DNA of 64,000 bases from Dolomedes plantarius (taxonomy: Eukaryota; Arthropoda; Arachnida; Araneae; Dolomedidae): NCBI GenBank assembly GCA_907164885.2, contig OU015493.1, forward strand, positions 220,864,781 through 220,928,780, in the 5' to 3' direction. Position numbers and translations under genes: made by a program. Positions 12,606-25,567 of this stretch are shown here, in pieces. The notes under the pieces were generated by a model. That model saw only the letters and a program-made list of their open reading frames with translations. It was not told the origin of the DNA and ran no database searches. Positions within the stretch are counted from its first letter, which is position 1. Each line of letters opens with the position of its first letter.

Positions 12606-12606
<1 letters not shown>
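11141..12606 (+). mobile_element. Helitron B (non-autonomous), family 1
   Basis: It starts right after Helitron A's terminus with AAAAGAGCTCGTCTGTTTG next to (TA)5. It ends at CTAG followed by T (12603-12607) after a decayed version of A's hairpin, with the same preceding GCGGGGGGTGCAGCCCAGTA block. The minus-strand 92-codon frame at 11347-11625 also appears at 56549-56839 in copy C. That reflects shared element DNA; nothing suggests selection on protein. No helicase is encoded. Confidence 0.72.

Positions 12607-12674
<68 letters not shown>
12607..12674. repeat. (TA)n microsatellite
   Basis: About 68 bp of TA directly after the 3' end of Helitron B. It separates the Helitron from a truncated Tc1 transposase. 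Confidence 0.95.
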
Positions 12675-12680
<6 letters not shown>

Positions 12681-12689
12681 TATGTGTGA

Positions 12690-13015
12690 TATTTGGTAAT
12701 GTTTGGCTAGTGCCGCAACGCATCCGTGGGTATTGAGGACGTGCAGTTATTTCCGCAAAGTAATGGGATGCACCGTAACCCCTGCGGCCTGTTGAAACTC
12801 TTTGTTGATGATTTGGAGAGGTTTCTTGCGGTTCTTACGAACTTCACGCTTCAGCACAAGCCGATCCCGTTCTGTTAGTTTAAGGGGACGGTCAACGTGT
12901 GCAGTTCGTATCCCAACTTCTGTAGTCTTCCACTTCTTCACGACATCCCCAATAGTTGACTGTGGCTGTGATAATTCTACCGCAATTGCACGAATAGGTT
13001 TAGGGATAGGTAAAG
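12690..13015 (-). pseudogene. Tc1-like transposase fragment (DNA-binding half)
   Basis: The minus strand reads a Tc1-family bipartite DNA-binding region: a helix-turn-helix (VELSQPQSTIGDVVKKWK), a linker with LTERDRLVLKREVRKN, then FQQAAGVTVHPITLRK followed after a stop by LHVLNTHGCVAA, which matches the family's RRxLHxxNIHGRVA pattern. The whole DDE catalytic half is missing because the copy runs into the (TA)n tract, so it is inactive. No terminal repeats were identified. Confidence 0.75.
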
Positions 13016-13223
13016 TGAAACGGCAACTGGGTAAAACTCCTGATCCTAATGCTCTTGGTCGTTATAACAAATTACTGAAGGTTAGCCAAATGATTTCGAG
13101 AATAGTTAAAATTTTCCTGTGAGTAGCCAGGTCCATGTCGCGCTGGACGTAAAATGGGGAAAATCGTTCGGTACATGCACTGGGCAGTTGATAGTCACAC
13201 GGTGTGGTGTGATCTTCAATGAC

Positions 13224-14426
13224 AAGGGCGTACTTAGGGTTTTAGCGGCCCTGGGCGAAACACATTAATTGGCAATCAAATTTTTCTACGTACTGAGTAA
13301 TGGTTCTTGTAAGACAACCCCGATTCCCCCCCCCCCAAAAAAAAATCATCCATTACAGATTTTACTAATTATTACTTTTAATGCATTATTTTTCGATACT
13401 AAAACCCTACATTCAATCTACGTAAAAGAAAATTATACATGAAATTACAATTGGTCCTCTAAAATATAAAATTAATCAATTTGTATGAATAATGAAACAA
13501 TGCAAAAATTATTTACACGATTTAGAAAATGCAAATTGTTAAAAACAAATAGTTACATGTATGAATTTGTTGGTTATAAGGCAATTTTTCTTGCTTTCTG
13601 AGCAGTAAAATTGTCTGTTATAAGTGAAACTTCCAAAGATAATGAGAGATAATTTTCATTATAAATAAGTGCCAAGGAGGACAGACGTAAAATCCGTATT
13701 CAAAGCATACTGATACCTGCTTTGTAATATTTTCGATTCTTCGAGAAGTGGGAAATAAAATCCATTATAATGATAGAGAGAACAAGTAAAAGCCATTTTT
13801 TGTTTACCTCAATCCTTCAGCCTTGAGACCCCTTCTTACCCCCTTTCTTCCCAACAGGTTTTTGAGCGAATTTACTTACTTGTCTTACACTCCCTGGAGA
13901 AATGTCTTGTCTGCTGTTTGCTTTGAATAGAAATAGACCAAATTCCTTTGAATAGACCAAGAATTTGACTAAATGGTATTGGTATTTGTTCACAAAGATA
14001 TGTTCACGTTTTACTCAGTTTGCAACTATTCCGTGAAAACGGACAGATTCCAACTAAACGGTTTATAATTCTTCAAATGACTGTATGTAGTGGCTGACAG
14101 ATAGTAGAAACTGGTATTGAAAAAAATGATTGATAATCAAGGTTTTACTATTATTGAATTGAAGATAAATCATGTTTTTCTAACCGAGAAATTTTTCGAA
14201 CCAAAAGGGTAGTTTGTCAATTAAGATTCTCCCTACGATTCTTTTCAAAAAATCGAAACATATTTTTTTGTATGTTGAATTATAGAAACCGCGAAAAATG
14301 AGGGATTTCTTAAAAACCCCGTAACATTTAGAAAAGTGTTGCGATGAGGAATAAAAATGGCGGCCCTAAATTTTTAGCGGCCCTGAGCGGTTGCCCAGTT
14401 CGCCCACCCAGTTAAGCACAGCCCTG
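13224..14426. mobile_element. hAT-type non-autonomous element (1.2 kb)
   Basis: It is flanked on both sides by the 8-bp direct repeat TCAATGAC (13216-13223 and 14427-14434), the target duplication length made by hAT transposases. The ends are related inverted repeats: AAGGGCGTACTTAGGG on the left and, read inward from the right, CAGGGCTGTGCTTAA. Both lead into a GCGGCCCT-containing subterminal block. No transposase frame is present. Confidence 0.8.
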
Positions 14427-14434
14427 TCAATGAC

Positions 14435-14755
14435 CGCCAGATACGTCAAAAATGCATTTTTCTCCCACCAATCTACCCAGAACAGCAGCTACAAGTATTT
14501 CAGCAACAGGTAGAAAATGGTGTAGCCATTGAATTTTTAATGCCACATATCTATTAGAGTTAAGCTGTCGACAAAATTCGCGTACACCGAAATGTCGTTG
14601 GGGATATTGATTTATCCGAGAGTTGAAAAGAGCTTGGCTTTGCCCAGCGGGAAAAACAATTCCACCTCTAAAACAGTAGAGTTGAAGAAAAGCGGGAAAT
14701 ATTTCAGCAACCTTTGTTTCATTTTGTTTCATTCATCATCAGGAAATGGCCGCAA
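14435..14755. other. Intervening sequence, no gene recognised
   Basis: About 320 bp between two class II elements. The two overlapping opposite-strand frames show no recognisable domain. Confidence 0.35.
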
Positions 14756-15189
14756 TACAGTCGAACCCGCTTAATGGAATATCGGTTAAAAGAATATCCC
14801 GTTTAATGTAATAAATTTCCGATGTACAAATACATCGTAATTTGTTTGTGTTAAATTTTTCGGTTAATGGAATACCATGTTTTGAAGCTATCCCGCTTAA
14901 AGGAATAATTTTTAGCCATGATGATATCGATCTTATTCTATTTCTCACACATCTTTTCAGAACTTTTTTCTGTAAAGTACAATAATGAATGTGCAGTAAC
15001 TGAATGTCTTTCAAAGCAGTTTTGTCACATCGGTGAAAGTGTGCTGTAGCGGGAAATGGCGTTTTCGTGGATTTGAAGGGTAATTCACTGTTGTTTTCTT
15101 TTGCTTATCCCCTCCCCTCCCCGTATTGCTCGGCCGCTCAGTCTACGTTTCCCTATTCAGAGAATGAGCAATAAGATTTACCCCCACAT

Positions 15190-15313
15190 GAGTGCTAGAG
15201 AGTTACTGTGAAAGAGTAGTTTTGAGCAATCAGTGCAAAGCTTAAAACTGGTGCTTAAAATCAGTGCAAGCGTTAACCCCCCTTAACCCCCCCCCCCTGC
15301 GTACGCTACTGGC
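15190..15313. mobile_element. Fragment related to the MITE at 44719-44885
   Basis: It shares GTAGTTTTGAGCAATCAGTGCA, the CAGTGC repeats, the TTAACCCCCC block and a TGCGTACGCTACTG end with the small MITE at 44719-44885 (final bases there: TGCATACGCCACTG). The left end could not be located, and no target duplication was found. Confidence 0.6.
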
Positions 15314-15528
15314 GTGTGTGTGAAGGAAATGTGAAACATCAACAGGTACTTATCTTGAAGGGAACGGGGATTACCAGCTGTAACGAATCTCTTCGGAGAA
15401 GCGTAACATATTATCTTTCAAGCCTTGGGGGTTCTCAAGCCTTGAACATTTAACTGTACATTTTCTACGGCGATTAGTTTGACAGTTCGCTTTCGTGAAA
15501 TCAGTCATCCCTCTTGTACTTTACTACA

Positions 15529-17060
15529 ATGTCTCCGAGACGAAAAGATCTTAGTTTAAAAGAAAAAGTAAAAGTTATTGACTTTGCAAAAGTTAATAAG
15601 TGTACGCAATTAGAACTCTCAAAAAAGTTTGAGATATCCCAAGCTAAAGTTTCGAAATTGTTAAAATATAAAGAAAAAGTCTTGAACGACTGGAAATGCA
15701 ACAAAAATCTTAATCAAAAGCGAAAACTTACTGGAAAAGTATCTGAAGTTGAAGATGCTCTTCTTCAGTAGTTTGCTAAAAAACGAGCTTGTAATGTTCC
15801 CGTTAGTGGATAATTATTGCATCACAAAGCTGAAGATTTAGCACAACAGTTAAATATAACTGTTTTTAAAGCTACAAATGGTTTATTGTGCAGGTAGAAA
15901 GGAAGAAACCAAATTTCTTTCAAAACAAAATTCACAGTGAAGCAAGTGATGCTGATCAAGCCGTTGCCAGTTCTTGGATAAATCTATTATTACCTGTTTT
16001 ATTACAAGACTACAGTCCTTCCTTCTTGTATCTATAAGTGGGACGAAATAGCGCTTTATTATAGAGCAATGCCTGGTGGGACTTTGTGCTTAAAAAGCGA
16101 AAAAGTTGTTAGAGGAAAAATCCTGAAAGACACACTGACAGTTTTATGCTGTAGTAATACAATAAAGGGGCAGTCATAAAATGCCCCTTTTTGTAATCGA
16201 GAAATCCAAAAACCCACGATGTTTTAGAGGTGTAAAATCTCTTCCATTTAAATACGAAGCGAATTCAAAGGCTTGGATGACTGCTAATTTCTTCCAAAAC
16301 TGGTTAGTGTCATTTGACAATGAGATGAATAAGATTAAAAGAAAATCTATCCTATTTATCGATAATTGTCAAGTCCATAAAGTCAACGTAAGACTAGAAA
16401 ATGTAGCGCTTCAATTTTTGCCTCCGAATACTACAGCTATTTTACAGCCAATGGACCAGAGAATTATATCACTTTTTAAGAGGAATTATAGAAAAGAAGT
16501 CGTTAAAAGATCATAGCCTGCATAGTTGATACTAGTGGATTTTCTACCAATAGTTCAACTAGTAAAATTATTAGACACATTTCAATTCTTACAGCTGTTA
16601 ATATGATGAACAAATCATGGAATAATATTTCCTCTGAAGCAATAAAAAATTGTTTCGTAAAATGTAAATTTTCAACAGACGTAACAAATGATGAATTAAA
16701 TGAGGAATCAATAGCAAATTCAAATGATTTACCACCAGAAGGACTGACAGAAGAAAATTTTCTAACTTTGTTAACTTCGACAATGACTTGGTAGAATGTG
16801 GTGAAACCTAAAACCATCAACTTGAAGTCGATGAAGTTGAATATGATGAAGAATGCACCATTAAAAAGATTCCGTCGCATGTTGATGTTTATAACGCTTG
16901 TGATAATATGAGACATTTCTTGGAAACGAAGCCAAATGCAGACTTTCATTTATTTTATAAACTAGAAAATCAAATAACAGATTTCTGCATTCACAGAATT
17001 GTAAACAGTCTAAAATATTTATCGAAATTATTATCTAAAATAATTATCCGACTTCTTTAG
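15529..17060 (+). pseudogene. Tigger transposase, frameshifted and stopped
   Basis: The transposase would bind the CCCGCTTAA ends and cut the element at TA. The ATG at 15529 opens a CENP-B/Psq-type helix-turn-helix (LSLKEKVKVIDFAK ... LSKKFEISQAKVSKLLK, residues ~5-50). The frame stops at 15769. The catalytic domain follows in pieces: a YYRAMPGGTL block near 16058-16085 (first Asp region), then 16181-16516 with the second Asp in LFIDNCQVH and the third in LQPMDQRII, 30 residues apart, in DDE_1 style. A degenerate acidic tail runs to about 17060. Several frameshifts make it inactive. Confidence 0.85.
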
Positions 17061-17359
17061 CAACAAATAAGTAAGTAACATTGCAATTATTTTCCAAAAA
17101 TTAAGGGAAATATGTATATTCTACAATAAAATTAGCTCATTTTCCCTCAAATTTCTAAATTTTAGCGTCTTTAAAGTATTTGTTAATTATTATAGTTTAA
17201 ATATGCCTACGGTTTAGGTAATTTTTAATGCTTTCTTGGTTTAACTGTAACTTGAAACATTGTGGGCATGTCATTGTGATCCCGGATAATGGAATATCCC
17301 GCTTATTAGAATAATTTTTCGTGGCAAATTGGCTATTCCATTAAGCGGGCTCATATGTA

Positions 17360-18786
17360 TTGGGTTCTCCCAACTCAATGTTAACCTATGGAGAAAATAT
17401 TTCCAAGGATTGCTCAACTTGTACTGATTTTTTTTTTAAATTGTCGTTTTTGAATCGGGTATATTTTTCCTTCTTAAAAAAACGCAAATAATATTTTTCA
17501 ATTTGAAGGATTCGTCGAAAAATGTCGTATATTGTATTTTAAACGCGCATAATTGCCTTGGGTAGACGAAATTTGTGCAATGAAAACGACAGCAGAGAAT
17601 ATATCTCTTTCTCTGTTTCGAAGTATAACTTTAAAAAAATCTTTGAATTCCACGTCGACGATAATTTGAATTTTTTTTTTCATAGGTTAACTTTGATCTG
17701 AGAGAATGCAGCAGGGCTGTTACCTAATAACTTTAAGCTGCTCGTGAAGTTTAAAGTACTTGTTAAATGTATTAAACGTTAACACGCTTCCTGATTTGCA
17801 CATATACGCTTTTAATGTCAACAAATAATTATGTATCAGGCTTCGTTTTCATCAGTATCGCATAACGTCCATCGAACATCCAACCGACTGCTTGCCCTTT
17901 ATTTTTCAACTTCTTTAAAAATGAAAAAAAGTCCGAACTAAATGCATTTTCAGGATGCACTTTTCAAAGATATCGAGATTAATGAGTACAATGCAATATA
18001 TTTTGCAGCTTTAAAATTTGTTCTTAGTTTTTCAAATGTAAAATAAATAAATAAATAAACTTGTTCTTCTAGAAAAATATAATATTCAAAAGCTGACATC
18101 TTAAGAACTTAACTTTTCCTTTGCTTGACACTTGTAACAAACATTTTACCCCTTTATTCTACACCTAAAACTACTCTTAAATGTTAAAGAGATTACCAAG
18201 TTTAGCTCTTGCTTCTTCAATTATTCTAATGAATTAATGCAACATGCTTTCGTCAACAATAATGCGAGAATCCTAAAAGATGACTCAAAATATCTGAGTC
18301 CAAGAGTAAATGGAAAGTTTGGCAACAGCGTTATTCAAGAGTACTAACACTTTTACATGACGTTATTCAATTAATGAACCCCGAGAGTAAATTGAATTAA
18401 CCTTTCCCACCAGGATGGGGTGTAGAAATCCTCATTACTTAACGAAGGAGCACATAATCTAGTTTCCATTTATAGCAATTAATGTGAGAGGTGCAAGAAC
18501 GGCCGCGCCAATGTAAAAAGCTACAAAATTACGGTTTCTACAAATGACGCATACACAAGTATAGATTTCATTGCTTCCTCTCACCTGCGTGCTTGCAGCT
18601 AACCAGTCCGGCAACGATCAAACTGAGAGGCACTCCTTTAATCTTCAGATATTACAAAAATGTCCCCCCTTCTTGCTGTTTGTTTCCAAAGTTAGGAAAT
18701 CCTGTCTTTTACAAGTGACACACTGCATCTGATCTCGTGGATATGCGCATACGAAAACGATTGATATATACATACACCGATATATA
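17360..18786. other. No gene recognised
   Basis: AT-rich sequence without terminal repeats, long frames or tandem structure that I can identify. Confidence 0.4.
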
Positions 18787-18788
18787 TA

Positions 18789-20197
18789 CACTGCTGGCCA
18801 CTGTAAATGCAACACCCTGAAGGAAACATGCAAATAACATGAAATTTACAACATGCATTAGCGGAGGTGAGATATGCAAATGATTAGAATTTCAGCGCAG
18901 ACGCACATCACGCGCGCCTGTGGCGCCACTTCAAAGCGCTATTTAAGGCTTGGAGATTTCGACGATTTCAAGTTCGGCAATTGTGTTTTTCTTGTGGTTT
19001 TTTCAAAAAAATGATCAATTATGCCTCGTCGAAAACAGCGATCATCTTTTGATCAAGTATCCGAGTTCGACAGAGGAAGGAGAGTGGCCTACCGAGATTG
19101 TGGATTATCTTTCAGGGAAATAGGTAGTCGTGTTGGACGAAACCAAACAACTGTAATGCGGATATGTGATCGTTGGATGCAGGAAGGTACGACGGACCGG
19201 CGTGTTCGATCGCATCCACCTCAGCGCACCACTTCATGTGATGACAGGCAAATTGTGCGCATGGCAGTGACGGATCGCTCAGTCACATCACGAACCATAG
19301 CACAGCACATGCAGTCTGTAACGCATCATCCAGTGTCTGCGCGTACCATTCGACGTCGTTTACAGCAGAGTGGTCTGTCCGCAAGACGTCCATTGCTTTG
19401 TCTACCCTTGACGCAGAACCACAGACGTCTCCGCCGCCAATGGTGCGATGACAGAAGGATGTGGACGGCAGAATGGAATGAAATTGTCTTTACTGACGAG
19501 TCACGCTTCTGTCTGCAACATCACGATGGTCTTATTCGAGTCTGGAGACACCGTTAAGAGAGGATGCTGAACAGCTGCGTTATGCACCGCCACACTGGTC
19601 CTACACCGGGTATTATGGTATGGGGTGGTATTGGATATCACTCTCGCACACCTCTAGTACGCATTGCCGGTACTTTAAACAGCCAGCGCTACATCTCCGA
19701 GGTGTTGGAGCCAGTTGTCCTTCCTTACCTTCAGGGCTTGCCCACAGCCATATTTCAACAGGATAATGCGCGACCACACGTGGCACGCATTGTCCAACGG
19801 TTCTTCGTCAATCGCCAGATTGAATTGCTTCCCTGGACGCCTCGCTCTCCGGATCTTTCGCCGATAGAAAACATGTGGTCCATGGTTGCTCTACGATTGA
19901 CCCAGATTCCATCCCCAGCTGCCACAGCAGATCAACTTTGGCAACGTGTGGAAGCTGCTTGGTCTGCTGTACCCCAAGAACTCATCCAAAGTCTCTTTGA
20001 ACCAATGCCGAGGCATGTGGCAGCGGTGATCTCCAACAATGGCGGCTACTCTGGCTACTGATTTTGGCAGGAACTACACTTCACAGAAGTCTATAAATTT
20101 AATCATTTGATACTTGGTCAACATGTTATCTACAAAATAAATTTTGTTGTGATATCTCTTGTCTTTCTTGTTGTTGCAATTTCGGTGGCCAGCAGTG
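18789..20197 (+). mobile_element. Tc1 element with perfect short TIRs
   Basis: The element is 1409 bp. It begins CACTGCTGGCCACTG and ends with CGGTGGCCAGCAGTG, flanked by TA on each side (18787-18788, 20198-20199), the Tc1/mariner target duplication. Size and single-gene layout are typical of a full-length Tc1. It is GC-richer than its surroundings, which fits a relatively recent arrival. Confidence 0.95.
19021..20061 (+). pseudogene. Tc1 transposase, full length with one in-frame stop
   Basis: A 346-codon frame runs from ATG 19021 to TGA 20059-20061, broken only by TAA at 19555-19557. Residues ~1-110 form the paired-like helix-turn-helix DNA-binding region (SFREIGSRVGRNQTTVMRI and a second HTH with VSARTIRRRL). 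The catalytic triad is complete: Asp in VFTDESRF, Asp in FQQDNARPH, Glu in SPIENMW, with 34 residues between the last two (DD34E). The rest of the frame is undamaged, so the copy is young. The stop falls just after the first catalytic Asp, so the translated N-terminal piece could bind ends but not cut. Confidence 0.95.
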
Positions 20198-20199
20198 TA

Positions 20200-23100
20200 T
20201 ATGAGTATCTGCCTGCATACATGATTCCAGGGACAGTCTTTTACTGGATGAAGCTCCGAAAATCATAAGGGATTTCATTCATTTTTATCCATTATAAAGG
20301 TGCAAGAACGAAGAAGACATATGGGACACTACCCGATCAAAAAGTGTCTGTAATCTCCCTTCCAGGTCAAAAACCCTATCAATAATGTTGGTAGTTATTC
20401 TGTAAAAATAAATGTTATGATACAGCGGAAAATAATTAAATCAATATATACAGTATAATGCACCCAAGGGACGAAATAGCAAATAGAAAATGCCGAAAAA
20501 AAGCCTCACTTACTGACAACAAAAACGAAAATTTCAAAATACTCAGTTTCAACACTGACATACACAACCAAACACATACATCTCTGTTTGAATCAAGTGA
20601 TTTATAATTTATTCCAGATACCTTTGTTTGGTACTTGTCATCCTGAAAGCTATAAAATATATGTAGACGTCATTGTTTGTGTTGAATTACAATGCAGCAA
20701 AGTAGTACTTCTTTCATCAATTGAACATTAAAATGATATACTTTAAATTTATAAACCAACTTCACAACTAGTAAATACATTCATTTAAAAAAGTTCTTTT
20801 TTTCTTTTATTTTTTCAGTTCAAAAGGTTGCATTTTTAATGACTTTTGTAAAATGCCTAAACATTTAATCTTAAGCAAATTATTTAATGAATTTTTTAAC
20901 CCAAAATAGATCATTTAAATTTTAATACAGCTAACATGATAACTCAGAAGAGTAATATTAATTTGTAAATTATATAAACTTCAATTTATATTGGTAATAC
21001 TATATCAGAAATATATCCACTCACTTTAAATATGCTATGAAAATTTTCAAAAACATTAAGTACCCCCCTCCCCAATCTGCATAAATATTAATTCAAGTTG
21101 ATTTTGCCAGCTTCCTGATTATCATTGCAGATTTCATTCTGTTTTTTAGGTATTTATATAAAGCTAAAAGTAATAAGATAAGAGAATAAATTAGTTTACA
21201 AACTTGCAATTATTCGTATAAAAGGAAAGGGATTCATAGAACTTTGAATAAGTTATCTAGATAGATTACCATCTGTTGCAAGATATTTATGTGTATTGTA
21301 TAGCTTAATTTTAAAAAATCAGACTCCAACCTTTAGTTTATCCATTTTTCTAAATTCGATCAAACCAGAAGAGCTTAAAATTAAATGATATCACCTGTTG
21401 GTATCACCTGTATATTTGGATTTTTTAATAGAGTTTGACTTGCAGTCACTACTTATATATGCACACAAATAGAAATATACTTATGCTACGTGTAGCATTA
21501 CATGGAAAAAACTGCATCCTTTTACCTTTTTATTGAGTGTTTCTAAATTTTTAAAAATACTGATGAGTTATAAATGAAACCCATAGAAAACGCATAACAG
21601 CAACACACAGCTTATTAACGTCTATACTAAAAATAGTTCTTAGCCATATTTTTTTATTGTGAATATTAAGAATCTGTGTGTTTCTATTATAAAGTTAGAT
21701 GTCAAAAATTACTTTTAGAAATCAGGAATTCATATTATTTTTTTTCGAATCATTAAAATCTATATCTTCATTTAAATTATATTAAATTAAGAGATTTTAC
21801 TGATGTTATTCTTTAATGTACAAATAATTTTAATACATACATGCGCGCGCATGCAAACTCGCGTAAAATGCGTGACATCAAAAACCTAATTTCTTAATAT
21901 GCTCAATCATAAACAGCCATTATTCATGTATGAGTTACATGTTACACATGCAATACGAGTTTTGTTACACAACGATTTGAAAATTAAAAAAATAGCAAAT
22001 TTTTCGTTACAAGTCTTCAAATTTCTATTATGTTGAAGTATGGTCTATGATTGGGATTTACACAAAGGATTATCTATAGATTTTAATGTTCAAAAGATTA
22101 AAAATGTACTTACTTGTAACATAACACGTGGACACTCCGTTTCGTTGATGAGCGCCATTCCCGTATTTACACCTAAACAACTACGAAAGAGCCAAAAAGC
22201 TACTGCTTCAAAGTGCTACTTTCGACCCCCTTTTTAAGAAATTCCACGTGGGACGAGTCAGGAAAGGGGAAATCTCATCAACACATAAACTGGATTTTCA
22301 GCTCACTTTTAAGTGACACGGTTTACACATTAGATGGGTCTAATAGCGCATTTTCTTTTTAACCCCAAGGAAATGTGTCTGTAAACCTCGAACATTCGAG
22401 GCAGATTCCACTGAATAGATCACGATGAAGATTGAATTAGCAGTAGCGGCCATATTCTATACATAGAAGAGAAATATTATCAGACTTGGCCGGAGAACAG
22501 CGAGAGTGAAGATTAATCCGCATCACGCTTATTTATATGACACTTAGAACAAACAAAAGACAAGACTTTTCATACGGCCGATAAGTTGAATATCTCCTGT
22601 TCAGACGTACATAAAATGGGAATTTGCCTGTTTGACCATCAAGGAAAGCTTTATTCAATTGCTTACAATTTATCATGTGGTCTACCAGTGGGATATTCAA
22701 AGGATTACAATTTCTTGTGCAATAGACCAGATTAAGGCAAGCGCGTTTCAATGGTCTGCTAGCGAGTAGTTGTTTGAAAACAGGGCTTATTTATTATAGT
22801 ACAGACATAACGGGAATCATGGTTTTACTACAAAATATGATAACGTTATTAGGATTCTGAAATTTAGTGGGTCTATGAAATGATCGGCACATGCCTTAAG
22901 GGTAAATGTCATTTACCAACTACGTTATTACTAGGTTGCATTTTGAAAGAGAGGTCACATTTTGCTAGAAAAGAGAATTTGGAATACACGTAACGTTAAA
23001 ACTAGTAGCAAACATCTTTTCGTTATAGATATTTTATTATTTATTTATTCGTTCATTTATTTATGTATACATATACAGCTATCAAGGGTCCAGAGTTAAA

Positions 23101-24122
23101 GCGAACCAAGTCCATGCCATGAGATTCATGTCTGGTCCTTCAAAGAAGAAGGACTGTAATGAAGCCACGACGTAGAACTTGATCGGAAGCTGGACCTGGT
23201 TCGGTTCCCCACTTAAAATTTAAACTTTGGTAGTGTGTTTGCATTAAAATCTTTTACGCAAGTAGATAGTTTTTTATTATTTCATTGAATATAATAAATA
23301 CGAATCTTACACCAAAACTTAAACATACCTAATATTAGATCACTATTAATTGCAAAATCTGAATTTATAACATTTCCTGGACAAAAATTTAAAACGTGTA
23401 TAATTTTTTAACAGAAAGAATCTTGGAAGTTTAAAAATGTTTTAGTCAAAAGAAAATTAATTTTTTTCCTCGTCCTCTCTGTGCATGGAAACGTGCTGGG
23501 ATTCAGGAAAGGTGTTTAATAGATTGAAGTTATGCATGGTAGTAGTGACTTTATGTGGGTTTTCTTATTTTCATTCAGATCTGCGTGACCGGTGAAGAGA
23601 ATCATTATTTACATTTAATAAAGACTGTACACGTATTCCTGATATTTTTATTTTGGAAATTATTTTATTGAAAAGAAGTAACAAGGTCTTTAAAAGTTTC
23701 CTCAAGCGAACTGCAAAGGGCAAAAAATCCTTTGCTGTTAAAATGAGATTTTAGCTCTACTGTAAAACCTCCTTTGTACTGTCATTCCCCACTTATTCTT
23801 GATATTCATAGCAAACATTTCTTTCACGCTCTCCCGTTCCCATACGTATCTGACATAAAATAGTGAAATAGTCTGCTTTTAGGCGAACCAGTGCCATCTT
23901 TTGGACGTGATTTCAAAGTCTAGAGCTCGACACTAAAACGTTCATTATAAAATAGTCTGACAACTAGCGAAATGCTACAAAAAGGTCTCCAAAACTGACT
24001 CTGGGGATATTTCAGGGTGAAGAAATAAATTGAATCCTAGTAAATCACGAGCTTGTTCACAATTTAGAAAATGGACGTTGCCCACTGTAGGTCTGAAATT
24101 TGATTCAGTTGTTATTAAGTGG
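20200..24122. other. Long AT-rich interval without recognised features
   Basis: I see no transposase motif, terminal inverted repeat or array. The frames at 22040-22237 and 22533-22751 are short and unsupported. The segment 23080-23210 (ATCAAGGGTCCAGAG... to TTCGGTTCCCC) is less AT-rich than its surroundings but matches no family I know. Confidence 0.4.
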
Positions 24123-24124
24123 TA

Positions 24125-25567
24125 CAGTGGATGCTCGTTAATTTGAACTCAAAGGTTCTCGGAAAAAAGTTCGAATTATCCGAAGTTCGAATTATCCGAT
24201 TTTAAGAGAAAATATATAATTTTAAAAGTGTATCACTGAAGAAGAAAAATCTAGTATGTATAACCCCAGAAAATATAGTATTATACTATGTTATCTAAAA
24301 TTAACATATTAAAAAGCAATACAGACTTGCCTTAATCATAAAATGAAGCAGAAGATATGCAGTAGAAAGTAAACTTTAATTAAAAATACGAATTACACTT
24401 AAGGGAAAAACTGCAAAGTGGATGTTTGGTTTTGTTTATGATGCCTACATTGTTCAGCCAACTTCTCGTTTTGAAGTAAATATTTCAATTCATTTTCAGA
24501 GGAAGGTTACATCTGAATAAACACTTTCAGAGTTTTAATAGAGTCCATTATGGCCACATTAAAAATATCTTTTGGCAGGTAAGTAGAGAAAAGCCATGGC
24601 AGTTTCCTACCGAAATTAGTGCATACGTCTTCGTTTACATCAGAGCTTTGGCCACATACAGTTTGATAAGAAATGTTGTGCCTTTACTTAAATCGAAAAA
24701 GCCATCCCTCACTGCATTTAAAATCTTCAATACCCATTCGACTTGCCAATTCATCAGCCTTCATCAGCACTAGGGGTTCATTTATTGGAAAATTTCGAGA
24801 TCTAACATCCTGGAACCATAGCAGTAGAGCTTTTTCTACATATTCTTGGGATGCATTTCTCATACGTTTCCTTCCTCTAGCAAATTTTGATTTTTCTCAT
24901 GAATCTAAAATTGACTCCATGTTTTTCAAATAAGTTGACAAGATATATATTTTTTTAATTCCATAGTCAGCTGCTAACTTTGTTTTACATTCGCCATTCT
25001 CTACTCTCTTTAAAATGTCTACCTTTTTCTCCAAAATTAGGGTTTTGTACTTTCCACGCGTAGACATAATGAATTTTTACCCTTTCACATCACACACTGA
25101 GGAAGAAAAACTAGATCACATTAACTTGTCTGCACTGCAGGCATAACTGACGCAGCTCCCTAGAATCTGTACTAAAGACTGGTTTTTCTGAAATTCTAAG
25201 AAAATCGATACAAATAACGGAAAATCACTTTGTCCGTTAAGCACTGATAAGGACAATAGCCACTAACGTTTAGCGGAAATGCAATAGTCTAGGAATGCGG
25301 GCATGTGCCTCTTTACATAGAAAAAAATACAGGTGATTTTGACACACAAAATAATAAATACAGCGTGTATTTTCTCCGTTAATTGAGGAAAAAGAAAATT
25401 TTTTTGTCAAATTTTTAGTTCGAATTAACCGAATTGATAAAAATTTAGTTCGAATTAATGAGATATTTTTAACATTAACTCCAATACAAGTTTTTGGGGG
25501 CCTTTGGATTAGTTCGAATTAACCGAAAGTTCGAATTAACCGAGTTCGAATTAACGAACGTCTACTG
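24125..25567 (-). mobile_element. Second Tigger-like element, internally deleted
   Basis: Flanked by TA (24123-24124 and 25568-25569). It starts CAGTGGATGCTCGTTAATTT and ends in the complement GAATTAACGAACGTCTACTG. Inside both ends the words AGTTCGAATTA(T/A)CCGA repeat, as in other Tigger subterminal regions. At 1443 bp it keeps only the N-terminal part of a transposase gene, on the minus strand. Confidence 0.85.
24505..25067 (-). pseudogene. Tigger transposase N-terminal remnant
   Basis: From an ATG at 25065-25067 the minus strand encodes a CENP-B-type DNA-binding region: an HTH with LEKKVDILKRVENGECKTKL and ADYGIK, an FARGRKRMRNAS linker, then the HTH_CENPB motif with ALLLWFQDVRSRNFPI and GWLFRFK. 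Two in-frame stops (after ESILDS and after FRFK) break it, and the catalytic Asp motifs are gone. It can be recognised by comparison with the better preserved N-terminus at 15529. Confidence 0.8.

Larger units (their letters stand above)
14758..17357 (+). mobile_element. pogo/Tigger DNA transposon
   Basis: It begins CAGTCGAACCCGCTTAATGG and ends with the complement TATTCCATTAAGCGGG plus a decayed tip, flanked by TA dinucleotides (14756-14757, 17358-17359), the pogo/Tigger target duplication. Subterminal CCCGCTTAANGGAATA words repeat several times inside both ends, as expected for transposase binding sites. It carries the broken transposase described separately and a nested MITE-like fragment upstream of the gene. 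Confidence 0.88.

Noticed and set aside
12548..12736. Long [10 protein letters not shown] reading frames over (TA)n tracts (also at 26191-26498, 29789-30249, 52746-53147, 57837-58184)
   Set aside because: Any TA tract is open in several frames; the translated repeats are artefacts of the microsatellites.
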